Below, in pieces: positions 7,713 to 16,656 of a stretch of DNA of 47,816 nt (positions are counted from its first letter, which is position 1; every line of letters starts with the position of its first letter). Under the pieces are notes generated by a model. It was not told where the DNA came from. It did no database searches and saw only the letters and a program-made list of their open reading frames with translations. Made by a program: the position numbers and the translations under genes. The stretch is from positions 1 to 47,816 of the forward strand of contig CALUJN010000040.1 in NCBI GenBank assembly GCA_944320985.1, in the 5' to 3' direction. Source of the DNA: an uncultured Alistipes sp. Its GTDB lineage: Bacteria; Bacteroidota; Bacteroidia; Bacteroidales; Rikenellaceae.

Positions 7713-10700
7713 ACTGACTGCAACACTTCTCCTGCTGCTCATCCTGCTGACCCCGACCGGAGCCGCCGGCAAGGAGCGGATTGCGCTCTACACGGTGAAC
7801 GACGGGCTCTCGCAGCACTCCGTCACGTCGATCACGCAGGATGGCGACAAGATGCTGTGGGTCGGGACCTTCGACGGTCTGAACCGCTTCGACGGCCGCA
7901 GTTTCAGAAACTTCCGCCACTCGCCCGACGATTCGCTCTCGATCGTCAACAACCGGATTCTGAGCGTCCAATACGACGATGAGGAGGGTCTGTGGATCCT
8001 CTATGCAAACAACCACGTCGGGAAATACCTCGGCGAGGGGCGGTTCCGGAACTTCCGCCTGCCGGCCAACGGCTCCGACCTCGGGAACGAGAACCGCGCC
8101 ATGACCATCTGCGACAGCTATCTGATGATCTGCGGCGGTACGAAGGGCATCATCCTCTTCAAGACGGGGCATACCCCCGATTCGGAGCGGATCACCCGTC
8201 TGAAACGCTTCATCGAGGAGCGGGAACGACACGACGAGTTCATCCTGTCGGTCGGCAAGACGGCCGGCACGCTCTGGATCTCCACGACGAAAGGGGTCTG
8301 GTGCTGCTCCGAGACGGGACGTTTCGAGCAGACGAACCACCTCGGAGGCTACAACCTCGTGACCTCCGAGAAGGGCTACGTCCTGCTGTGGCAGGCCGAG
8401 CAGCTGGTCGTCTGCAACGCCGTACACAACCCGAGCGAGCGGACCATGCTCCACGAAGTGGCCCGCTACCGGCTTCCGGCACGCATCCAGACTGCCGTCC
8501 CGGGCTGGAACGGCGAGTTCTGGATCGGCACCATGGCGGGGCTCTTCAAGACCCACGACAGCCAGTTGATCGGCTATCCCCCCGAGCTTCCCGTCCGGAC
8601 GCTCTTCTGCGACAACCTCGGGGTCATCTGGTGCGGAGGCCTCAACGGGCTCCAGTCGATCAATCCGCACGTGCTGCCCATCGAGAACATCCGCTTTTCC
8701 GGGGAGCGCTTCTCGCTGGAGAACCACATCAACGTCATGGCCGTCTCACCGGAGAACGACCACCTGTGGGTGGGCGTCATGCAGCGGGGCCTGCAGCTGC
8801 TGCGCATCGACACGGCCTCCGACGGTGACAAAAGCGGCACGAAGGAGCAGCTCTTCTTCAAGGGGCTGAACCCGACGATGATCTGCCCCTACTCGCCCGA
8901 CACGCTCGTCGTCGGCACCAACAACGGGCTGAAGATGCTCGTCCGCCGGAACGGCAGTTTCCGGGAGGTCGCGGTCCGCAGCGACGGCTTCAAATGGGTG
9001 CAGCAGCCCTTCCGGGGCGTAAAACAGGGGCGCCGAATCTACCTCACCAACGGGAAAGGGATCTACGGTCTGTCGTTCGAACAGGGCACCCCGGTTTTCG
9101 ACCGCCTGCCCGCCATCAACGCGGCCCTGCCGAAGCGGAGCGTCATCATGGCCCTCGAGATGAACCCGCGGGACTCCTCGCTGTGGGTCGGATACCGCGG
9201 CGACGGCGTCTACCGCATCCTGCTCCGGGACAACTCCGTCGTGTCGCTGGACTCCCTGGCCGCCCCGGGGCTGACCAACCGCTACGTCTGGGACATCTTC
9301 GCCGACAACCGGGAGCGGATCTGGATCGGCACCGACGCCGGACTGAACCTGCTCTACCGGGACGAGGCGTCGCAACTCCGGCTCCGTTCGGTCTCGATCC
9401 GGGACGGGATGAGAAACGACAAGATCGAGACGATCGAGGAGGACTCACAGGGGAACATCTGGGCCGGCACAAGCCAGGGAATCGTATGCCTCGACCCGCA
9501 GACCTTCACCTTCACGACCTACGACTCGGAGGACGGCTTCCAGTCGAACAACTTCACGAGCGCCTCGCTCCGGATGGACGACGGCTACCTGCTCTTCGGC
9601 GGCATCGACGGCATCAGCCTCTTCAGGCCCGAGGCCTTCTCGCGCGAGCAAGTCACCCCCAGCCTGCACATCGCCCGGATCTCGGCCGGCGGCAATATCA
9701 TTCCGGCCAAAGAGTGGGACGATATCTCGCTGCCCAACAAATACAAGGACATCAAGATCCTGCTGGAGTCCTACTATTCGCCCAACCCGGGCAAGATCAC
9801 CTACAAGTTCGCCCTCAACGACAACCTCTGGAACGAGGTGTCGACCAACGAGATCCTGCTGAACGACCTGCGCCCCGGGCACTACGTGCTGGCCCTGCGC
9901 AGCTGTGCGGGCCCCGGCAATGAAAGCCCCGAGAAACGGATCGAATTCTCGATCCGGCGGCCGCTGCTCCTCTCCTACGGGGCCTTCTCGCTCTATGCGC
10001 TGCTGCTGATCGCGGTCAGCTGGATGGTTATCCGCTCGACCCTCTCGCGCAAGCTGCTCGACAACCGGCTGAAGATGGAGGAGGAGCTGCGCGAGACCGA
10101 GAACCGGATGAACACCGAGAAGCTGAACTTCTACACGAACATGGCCCACGAGATCAAAACCCCGCTGTCGCTGATCCTCGGGCGCATCTACGACATCGAG
10201 AACTGCGACGAGGCCTCCCCCTACATCGTCCGCAAGGCCAAGCTCATCGGCGACAACGCCCACATCATCAAGGAGCTCACGGAGCAGATCCTGGAGTTCA
10301 AGCGGGCCGTCTCGGGAAAACTGGAGCTGGAGATCCAGGAGATGGACATCATGCCCGGCATCCGGCAGATCATCGACAACTACCTGGACTACGCCGGCAA
10401 ACGGGGCATCGCACTCCGGCTCGAAAGTTCATCCGACTCGATCGTCAAGCACATCGACATGCAGAAGATCATCCGCATCCTCTACAACCTGCTGTCGAAC
10501 GCCATCAAGTTTTCCGAACGCGACGACACGATTCTGGTCAAGGTCGTGGAGAAACCCGACTCGCTGGTCCTGATCGTGAGCGACACCGGCAGCGGTATCT
10601 CCGAGGAGGACATCCCCCACATCTTCGAGCGTTTTTACAAGTCGGGCAAGGCCGGCGGATCGGGCATCGGACTGGCCTTCACCAAATCGCTGATCGACCT

Positions 10701-11646
10701 CATGGGCGGCGAGATCTCGGTGAGCAGCAAGCTCGGGTCGGGATCCACGTTCATCGTGACGATTCCGGACCACCCGGGATCGGGCAACGCCCCCAAGGCG
10801 AAGGTCATCGACACGCCGGTTGCCGAACAGTTCCTCACCACGCCCTCCGTCCTGCTGGTCGAGGACAACGTCGAACTGAACGAATACATTGCCGAGATCC
10901 TCTCCGTGCGGTTCAAGGTCTTCACGACGTACGATGCCAAGGAGGCGCTGCAGACGCTCAAGAAGGAGTCTGTCGACATCATCCTCTCGGACGTGATGAT
11001 GCCGGGCTGCGACGGAGTGGAACTGGCTCGCAAGATCAAGAGCGTCAAGAACTACGCCCACATCCCGATCGTCTTTCTGTCGGCGAAGTCGGCCCCGGAG
11101 GACCAGCTGGTCGGACTGCAGACCGGCGCCGTGGACTACATCACCAAACCGTTCAACCCGCACATCCTGCTCATCAAGGTGCAGAACATCCTGACGCAAT
11201 ACTACCTGAGCAAGGAGAATTTCAAGGAGACCCGTTTCACGGCCGAGGCGGAGCCCCTGCCCCGCAACCGGGACGAGATCTTCATCAACAAGGCGCGGGA
11301 GATCATCTACGGGAAGATGTCCGACGAGGAGTTCGGCGTGCATGCCCTGAGTCAGGAGATGGGCATCAGCCGGGTGCACCTGACCCGCGAATTCCAGCGG
11401 ATCATCAACCAGTCGCCCTCGGCCTTCATCAAATCCATCCGCCTGAACTACGCCCGCCACCTGCTGCTCTCCGGAAACATCTCGATCAAGGAGGTGTTGT
11501 GGGAGATCGGCATCCGCTCGCACAGCGGCTTCACCAAGGCCTTCAAGGAGGAGTTCGGCTACCTGCCGAGCCAGATCACCAAGGAGCCGGAGGCAGGCAG
11601 TCACAACGAAGACAACATCAAACCTACAGACCATGAAGAAGCCTGA
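7687..11646 (+). CDS. Hybrid two-component system regulator (HTCS)
   Basis: Single-protein sensor and transcription factor that usually senses a glycan breakdown product in the periplasm and activates a nearby polysaccharide locus. The 1,319 residues begin with a signal or membrane segment (LTATLLLLLILLTPTGAAG). Two-component propeller repeats follow (LWVGTFDGLNRFDG, LWVGVMQRGL, IWIGTDAGLNLL) and then a Y_Y_Y domain at about 660-755. A membrane segment lies near 765-785. The histidine kinase has H821 in FYTNMAHEIKTPLS and ATPase boxes NLLSNAIKFS and DTGSGI. The receiver has phospho-acceptor D1102 (ILSDVMMPG). A C-terminal AraC-type helix-turn-helix spans about 1210-1315. All catalytic parts look intact. 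It overlaps the sulfatase before it by 26 bases and the sulfatase after it by 14. Likely targets are the SusC/D and GH110 promoters nearby; this is inference. Confidence 0.97.
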   Translation: MNRTLFRNRLTATLLLLLILLTPTGAAGKERIALYTVNDGLSQHSVTSITQDGDKMLWVGTFDGLNRFDGRSFRNFRHSPDDSLSIVNNRILSVQYDDEEGLWILYANNHVGKYLGEGRFRNFRLPANGSDLGNENRAMTICDSYLMICGGTKGIILFKTGHTPDSERITRLKRFIEERERHDEFILSVGKTAGTLWISTTKGVWCCSETGRFEQTNHLGGYNLVTSEKGYVLLWQAEQLVVCNAVHNPSERTMLHEVARYRLPARIQTAVPGWNGEFWIGTMAGLFKTHDSQLIGYPPELPVRTLFCDNLGVIWCGGLNGLQSINPHVLPIENIRFSGERFSLENHINVMAVSPENDHLWVGVMQRGLQLLRIDTASDGDKSGTKEQLFFKGLNPTMICPYSPDTLVVGTNNGLKMLVRRNGSFREVAVRSDGFKWVQQPFRGVKQGRRIYLTNGKGIYGLSFEQGTPVFDRLPAINAALPKRSVIMALEMNPRDSSLWVGYRGDGVYRILLRDNSVVSLDSLAAPGLTNRYVWDIFADNRERIWIGTDAGLNLLYRDEASQLRLRSVSIRDGMRNDKIETIEEDSQGNIWAGTSQGIVCLDPQTFTFTTYDSEDGFQSNNFTSASLRMDDGYLLFGGIDGISLFRPEAFSREQVTPSLHIARISAGGNIIPAKEWDDISLPNKYKDIKILLESYYSPNPGKITYKFALNDNLWNEVSTNEILLNDLRPGHYVLALRSCAGPGNESPEKRIEFSIRRPLLLSYGAFSLYALLLIAVSWMVIRSTLSRKLLDNRLKMEEELRETENRMNTEKLNFYTNMAHEIKTPLSLILGRIYDIENCDEASPYIVRKAKLIGDNAHIIKELTEQILEFKRAVSGKLELEIQEMDIMPGIRQIIDNYLDYAGKRGIALRLESSSDSIVKHIDMQKIIRILYNLLSNAIKFSERDDTILVKVVEKPDSLVLIVSDTGSGISEEDIPHIFERFYKSGKAGGSGIGLAFTKSLIDLMGGEISVSSKLGSGSTFIVTIPDHPGSGNAPKAKVIDTPVAEQFLTTPSVLLVEDNVELNEYIAEILSVRFKVFTTYDAKEALQTLKKESVDIILSDVMMPGCDGVELARKIKSVKNYAHIPIVFLSAKSAPEDQLVGLQTGAVDYITKPFNPHILLIKVQNILTQYYLSKENFKETRFTAEAEPLPRNRDEIFINKAREIIYGKMSDEEFGVHALSQEMGISRVHLTREFQRIINQSPSAFIKSIRLNYARHLLLSGNISIKEVLWEIGIRSHSGFTKAFKEEFGYLPSQITKEPEAGSHNEDNIKPTDHEEA

Positions 11647-13267
11647 CAGCATCGCCTCGCTGACGGCCCTGTGCCCCCTCCTGTTGGGAGCCGGAGCCCG
11701 GGAGGCCCGCGCCGCCAACCCGGAAGAGGCGCCGCGCCCCAACATCCTGTTCTGCATTGCGGACGACGCCTCGTTCCACCACTTCTCCCGTGCGGGCTGC
11801 CCGTGGGTCTCCACCCCGACATTCGACCGGGTGGCCGACCAGGGACTCTATTTCGAGCGCTGCTATACGCCGAATGCCAAGTCGGCCCCGTCGCGGGCCA
11901 TCCTGCTCACGGGCCGCTACTCCTGGCAGCTGGGCGAGGCCGGGAATCACATCTGCAACTTCCCCTCCGACCTGAAGGTCTTCACCGAGGTGCTCGCCGA
12001 AGCGGGCTACGACGTGGCCTTTACGGGCAAGGGCTGGGCCCCGGGCAACCCGGGCACCGTCGACGGCAAACCCCGCCGGCTGACCGGCACCCCCTACCAG
12101 AAAGCCCGTCTGACCCCGCCGACCCCGCAGATGAGCCCGTGCGACTACGTCTCCAACTTCAAGGCGTTCCTCGATGACAACGACGGCCGCCGGCCCTGGT
12201 TCTTCTGGTTCGGAAGCACCGAGCCGCACCGCCCCTACACCTACGGGACCGGCGTCTCGCAGGGCGGCCGCAGCACGTCGGAGATCGACGAGGTACCCGC
12301 CTTCTGGCCCGACAACGAGGAGGTCCGCAACGACCTGCTCGACTACGGCTACGAGATCGAATATTACGACCGGCAGATCGGGCGGATGCTCGACGAACTG
12401 GAGGCCCGCGGCATGCTCGACAACACGCTTGTGGTCATCACCTCCGACAACGGCATGCCCTTCCCGCGCTGCAAGGCCAACGACTACGAGTATTCGAACC
12501 ACATGCCCTGCGCCATGATGTGGGGCCGCGGAATCCGGAATCCGGGACGTACGGTCGACGCCTACGTCAGCTTCATCGACATGGCCCCGACGTTCCTCGA
12601 ACTGGCGGGTGCCGACGGCGAGCAGGCGGGCATGAAAAGCATCTCCGGAAAGAGCCTCAAAGGCTTCCTGGACGACAAACCGGGCTGCAAGGAGCTCGAA
12701 CGCCGCCGCGAAATCATCCTCGGACGCGAACGCGACGACTACGGGCGCCCGAACAACCAGGGCTACCCGATCCGGGCCATCATCCGCGACGGCGTGCTGC
12801 TGATCTGGAACGTGAAGCCCCATCTGATGCCGGCCGGGAATCCCGAAACGGGCTATATGGACGTGGACGGTTCGCCAACCAAAACCGACATCCTCGAGAT
12901 GAAGCGCCGCGGAACGGAGAACCGCTTCTGGGAGCTCTCGTTCGGACTCCGACCCGAGTACGAGCTTTACGACCTCGTGGCAGATCCCTACTGCATGAAC
13001 AACCTCGCGGAGCATCCGGAGATGGCCGCAACGCGTCGGGAACTGACCGCAGCGCTCGAAGAGCAGCTGACCCGCCAGGGCGACCCGCGCATGGGGGCTG
13101 ACGGCGACTGTTTCGACACGTACCGCTTCGACAGCGACGACAAGTGGAACTTCTACGAGCGGGTTGTATCGGGCGAGCTCCGCGAGCCGTGGGAAACGAC
13201 CAAATGGATCAATCCGACCGACTATGAGATCCACCCGGAGAATCTCCGGCAGCAGGAGCGACGATAA
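11633..13267 (+). CDS. Sulfatase (S1 type, serine form)
   Basis: Sulfatase of 544 residues, starting inside the last codons of the HTCS gene (14-base overlap). It has a signal-like N terminus (residues 1-27, ending REARA). The metal-binding Asp pair is at about 44-45 (CIADDAS). The active site is S84-A-P-S-R88 followed by AILLTGRYSWQLGE, again the serine type. FWFGSTEPHRPY and VITSDNGMPFPRCKANDYEYSNHMP supply other active-site positions. The ADDASFHHFS and YSWQLGE context resembles the sulfamidase-like branch of S1 sulfatases, which act on N- or O-sulfated sugars, but I would not name a substrate. It ends 34 bases before the stop of the converging glycosidase gene, with no clear terminator between them. 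Confidence 0.93.
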   Translation: MKKPDSIASLTALCPLLLGAGAREARAANPEEAPRPNILFCIADDASFHHFSRAGCPWVSTPTFDRVADQGLYFERCYTPNAKSAPSRAILLTGRYSWQLGEAGNHICNFPSDLKVFTEVLAEAGYDVAFTGKGWAPGNPGTVDGKPRRLTGTPYQKARLTPPTPQMSPCDYVSNFKAFLDDNDGRRPWFFWFGSTEPHRPYTYGTGVSQGGRSTSEIDEVPAFWPDNEEVRNDLLDYGYEIEYYDRQIGRMLDELEARGMLDNTLVVITSDNGMPFPRCKANDYEYSNHMPCAMMWGRGIRNPGRTVDAYVSFIDMAPTFLELAGADGEQAGMKSISGKSLKGFLDDKPGCKELERRREIILGRERDDYGRPNNQGYPIRAIIRDGVLLIWNVKPHLMPAGNPETGYMDVDGSPTKTDILEMKRRGTENRFWELSFGLRPEYELYDLVADPYCMNNLAEHPEMAATRRELTAALEEQLTRQGDPRMGADGDCFDTYRFDSDDKWNFYERVVSGELREPWETTKWINPTDYEIHPENLRQQERR

Positions 13268-13301
13268 ACCGACCTTCTACGTATTCCCGAGGCCTGAAGG
13301 C

Positions 13302-15040
13302 TCAAAAGGCGACATAGACGGCATCGACGGCCGGAACGGTCACCGTCCGGCCTGCGGCACGCTCGCAGAAACGGCCCGCATCAATGCGAACCGGCCGCGA
13401 CGACGGATTGACCATCACAAAGCCGTGTTCAAATTCGCGCATGAGCACATCCGGGGCATTGCGGACCTCGACACGCTCCAACACAGGCCGCCGGGCCCCA
13501 CGAACGAGCAGGGAAACCTCGCGGTTGCCGGATTCGAGATCCCGGAAATAGAAACTCATCGGCTCCATCCGCCCGCATCCGAGCAGGCCATACAGATTGC
13601 AATGATATTCGTCATACTGCGGCACGGGGTCATATACGGGCAGTTTATCGGGCCGCAGCCACAGAACAGCCGGCACTCCATACTCCGCAGCAGCCCCGGA
13701 GGCCGGCTCCACGAGCCGGGGTTGCGGAACGGCTCCGGGAGATACTCCCGGCCCGACACATCCGTCGTAAAGGCCCCGAGGCAGCAGGCCGCGGCCGCCC
13801 CGAAACGACGCATGCGAAGGGCATCCGGCGCATCGGGCCCCATCACCTTCAGCACGACATAGCGGAAATCGAGGTCCGAACGGCGGTGCCCCATCCAGTA
13901 GAGGTGTGTATTGACAGCCCGCGAAAATCCGCGCCACATGTCGTTATGCTGCACGAACCCCTCCGACTCCATGCCGTCGAGCAGGGCCGGCACCTGTTGG
14001 TTGGAGGCGTGCTGGGCATCGGCCGAAAGCAGGCGTCCATCGCCGAGCAGCTCCCGCACCCGCGCCAGAAAGGCAAGATCGCCCTCCTCCCAGACGTTGC
14101 GGCCCGCAATCCAACCGCCGTCGGCCGTACCGTTGTTGTCGACGTCCCACTGAGCGCCCCGCTCCGAGACGTCGAAATAGTTGACGTCGAAGGCAATCCC
14201 GTCGAAGGCATGCAACCGGCCGTCAGGGGCAAACCACGAGGCGATCTCCTCCGCATAAAGTTCACCGGCCTGCTTCCCGGCCCGGTCCCGGGGGCAGGTG
14301 GAGGAAAGATTGTAGAACCACATCACCTGTCCGCCCCACACCCCGCCGGCGAGGGGCATCAGGCGGGTGCGTCCGGCGGCGAAATCGAGCTGCCGGCTAC
14401 CATGCAGGCCCCGTTTCAGGGCGACCGTCCGCTGCTTCCGGTCGACCGACACGACTTCGGCATACTCCGAGTCATACCAGAGCGGTTCGCCATCCGGGCC
14501 CATCCGGACCAGAAGTACCTGCAGCGGCAGATACCGCTTGGGGGTTGACTTCTGAACCGGATATCCCCGGCCAAGAAACGGAGCCGGATCCGCCACCCGG
14601 ACCAGCGTATCCGTTGCCGACAGCGGCGCCGTCACCTCCGTACCGGGCAGATAGACCCAATGCCCCGGGAAATAACGCTCCAGCACCTTCGGATGCCCGT
14701 AGATCCGCCGGGCCTCCCCGTTGAGATGGAGCAGGGCAAGCTTTTCGGGCCGCGCCCCGGCATAGCCATTCGCCCAGCCGGCCATCTGCGGGCCGATCTC
14801 CAGCTCCTCGCTGATGAACTTTTTGATGAACCCCGAAGCGGAATCGACCGATGCCGCCCAGACCAGGCTGTCGGAGCGTGTCCAGCGGTTCAACTCCCCG
14901 CGGAAGGCGAGACAGGCGGGATACTCATACCGAAAAAGAGACTTCTGACCGGAGGGGTCCCCCTTCCGGTCAGAAGTCCTGCCAACCATCGGCATTGTTA
15001 CGACAATGGCGACGGCACATAGCTGCCACAACGAATTCAT
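13302..15040 (-). pseudogene. Putative TIM-barrel glycosidase, one frameshift
   Basis: Exported protein of unknown family, signal peptide MNSLWQLCAVAIVVTMPMVG. Features such as HAFDGIAFDVNYFD, WDVDNNGTADGGW and FLARVRELLGDGRLLSADAQH suggest a TIM-barrel glycoside hydrolase-like fold of the hypothetical GHL kind, with a C-terminal beta domain. The reading frame is continuous from 15040 to about 13720, up to YLPEPFRNPG. It then resumes in another frame with LVEPASGAAAEYGVP and runs to VYVAF and a stop at 13302. One missing base in the run around 13716-13721 explains this. Without it the protein would be about 579 residues; as written, the first frame runs on to a stop at 13556 with a nonsense tail. 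It could be a real mutation or a sequence error. It is the last gene after SusC, SusD and a sulfatase, 14 bases behind the latter. Confidence 0.7.
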
Positions 15041-15054
15041 CGCCGATCCATGTG

Positions 15055-16638
15055 TTACCGCTTTTGATTCTTCAAGGCCCCGGTCATCCCCGGCTTGAGG
15101 TTGGGATCGGCATTCTCCTTGTTCAGATAGGGTTTCGACGGCAGTTCATCCACAGTGACGTTCCACATCTTCTGAATGAACGGGTCACCCTCTGCCGCAA
15201 GATGCCGCTCCAGCACGGCGTGATACTTCTCGATGACCTCGTCGTAGCCCATGCCCCGGAGGATGGGATGCAGCTGATAGGGATCCTTCTTCCGGTCGTA
15301 GAGCACATATCCCTGCCGGATGAAGGCATTCCGCAGATAACTCGGGCCGGCCAGAATATAGACATAATCCTCGGAAAAGACCGCCCGCCAGGGACGCCCC
15401 TTTTCGCCGACACCGCCGAAATTGAACTCCGTGAAGGCATACTCCGGCTTGTCGAAACGTTTCCCCAAAAGCAGCGGCGAGTAGTCAACGCCGTCCGCTC
15501 CGGGGAACTCCACCCCGGCCAGGCCGGCCAGCGTCGGCAGGATGTCGACACTGCTGAAGACACACGATTCGCGGCCGGGTGCCACCCGTCCCTTCCAGGC
15601 GAAGAGCATCGGGACACCCTCCGACTCCTCGAACGGGACGCCCTTGGTCATCAGCCCCTGGGAGCCCATCATCTCACCGTGATCCGAGGTGAAGACGATG
15701 ATCGTATTCTCCAGAAGCCCCTTCTTCTCCAGATAGTCGACCAGACGGCCGATCTCGTGGTCGAGCGACGACACGGCCCCGAAATAGCCCGGAACGGCGT
15801 GCGCATAGCTCATCGTCTCGGGGTATTTGCCCGTTGGCTTGATATTGGGACGGATCGGATGTTTGTCGTAATCGTCCGTATACCATGCCTCGAACTCCGC
15901 GGGACCTGCATAGCCATAACCCAGCTTCATGGGTTTGCCCGGCTGGTAGCGGTCCTCAAAACCGGGACCGCCTCCGGTGTGGGGCGGCGCATAGGAGACC
16001 ACCAGGCAGAAGGGACGGCCGTCGGTGCGCTCCATGAATCCGATCGCCTCGTCGGTTTCGAGCGTCGGGCCCCAGCCCTCGCGCGTGAAACGCTCGGTGG
16101 GATTGATATGCGGCGCATAATAGTTCGAGCGGAAGTGGTTGTGCGCGATCGACTGGTACCAGAAGTCGAAGCCCAGTCGGCGCGTCGAATCCGCCACCAT
16201 GTCCACAACCCCGTTCATGTGCCACTTGCCGATATAGCCCGTCCGGTAGCCCGCCGCCTTGAAGACCGTGCCCATGGCCGAGGGTTCTGCCGGGTCAACC
16301 GAGGCGCCGTTGGCCCACATGCCGTTGTTGATCGTATAGAGTCCCGTGAAGATGCAGGCCCGGTTCGGGCCCGACACCGGATTGGACGAGACCGCATTGT
16401 CGAAGGAGACCGACCAGCGCGACATGGCATCCAGATTCGGCGTCTGCACGGGATCCTCGTGCATGTATCCGAGCGCCTGCTTGCGCCACTGGTCAGTGAG
16501 GATGAAGAGTACGTTCGGCGACTCATCCCGACCGGACTCCTCCCGGCTTTCAGCATCTTTCGCCACTGGTTCCCGGCCGTAACAGGAGGCACACGACAGC
16601 AGCGAAAGGCCCCCCAGCATATAGAATCGTGTTTTCAT
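15055..16638 (-). CDS. Sulfatase (S1 type, serine form), lipoprotein
   Basis: Sulfatase of about 527 residues. I start at ATG 16638 (MKTRFYMLGGLSLLSC), which gives a signal peptide with lipobox LLSC (Cys16); a GTG three codons earlier is less likely. The expected metal Asp is in FILTDQWR, where D49 is followed by Gln instead of a second Asp, as seen in some S1 subfamilies. The active site is S89-G-P-N-R93 followed by ACIFTG, serine type. YIGKWHMNG, SYAPPHTGGGPG and FTSDHGEMMGSQGLMTKG are present. It lies 18 bases after the SusD stop, so it is expressed with the transport pair, and it is probably anchored in the outer membrane or periplasm. The family is sure; the substrate is unknown. Confidence 0.94.
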   Translation of the reverse strand: MKTRFYMLGGLSLLSCASCYGREPVAKDAESREESGRDESPNVLFILTDQWRKQALGYMHEDPVQTPNLDAMSRWSVSFDNAVSSNPVSGPNRACIFTGLYTINNGMWANGASVDPAEPSAMGTVFKAAGYRTGYIGKWHMNGVVDMVADSTRRLGFDFWYQSIAHNHFRSNYYAPHINPTERFTREGWGPTLETDEAIGFMERTDGRPFCLVVSYAPPHTGGGPGFEDRYQPGKPMKLGYGYAGPAEFEAWYTDDYDKHPIRPNIKPTGKYPETMSYAHAVPGYFGAVSSLDHEIGRLVDYLEKKGLLENTIIVFTSDHGEMMGSQGLMTKGVPFEESEGVPMLFAWKGRVAPGRESCVFSSVDILPTLAGLAGVEFPGADGVDYSPLLLGKRFDKPEYAFTEFNFGGVGEKGRPWRAVFSEDYVYILAGPSYLRNAFIRQGYVLYDRKKDPYQLHPILRGMGYDEVIEKYHAVLERHLAAEGDPFIQKMWNVTVDELPSKPYLNKENADPNLKPGMTGALKNQKR

Positions 16639-16656
16639 GCGCAACACCGTCTGCCA

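Noticed and set aside
13268-13301. Terminator between the converging sulfatase and glycosidase genes
   Set aside because: Only an imperfect inverted repeat (GAGGCC with GGCTC) with a short loop and no T run.
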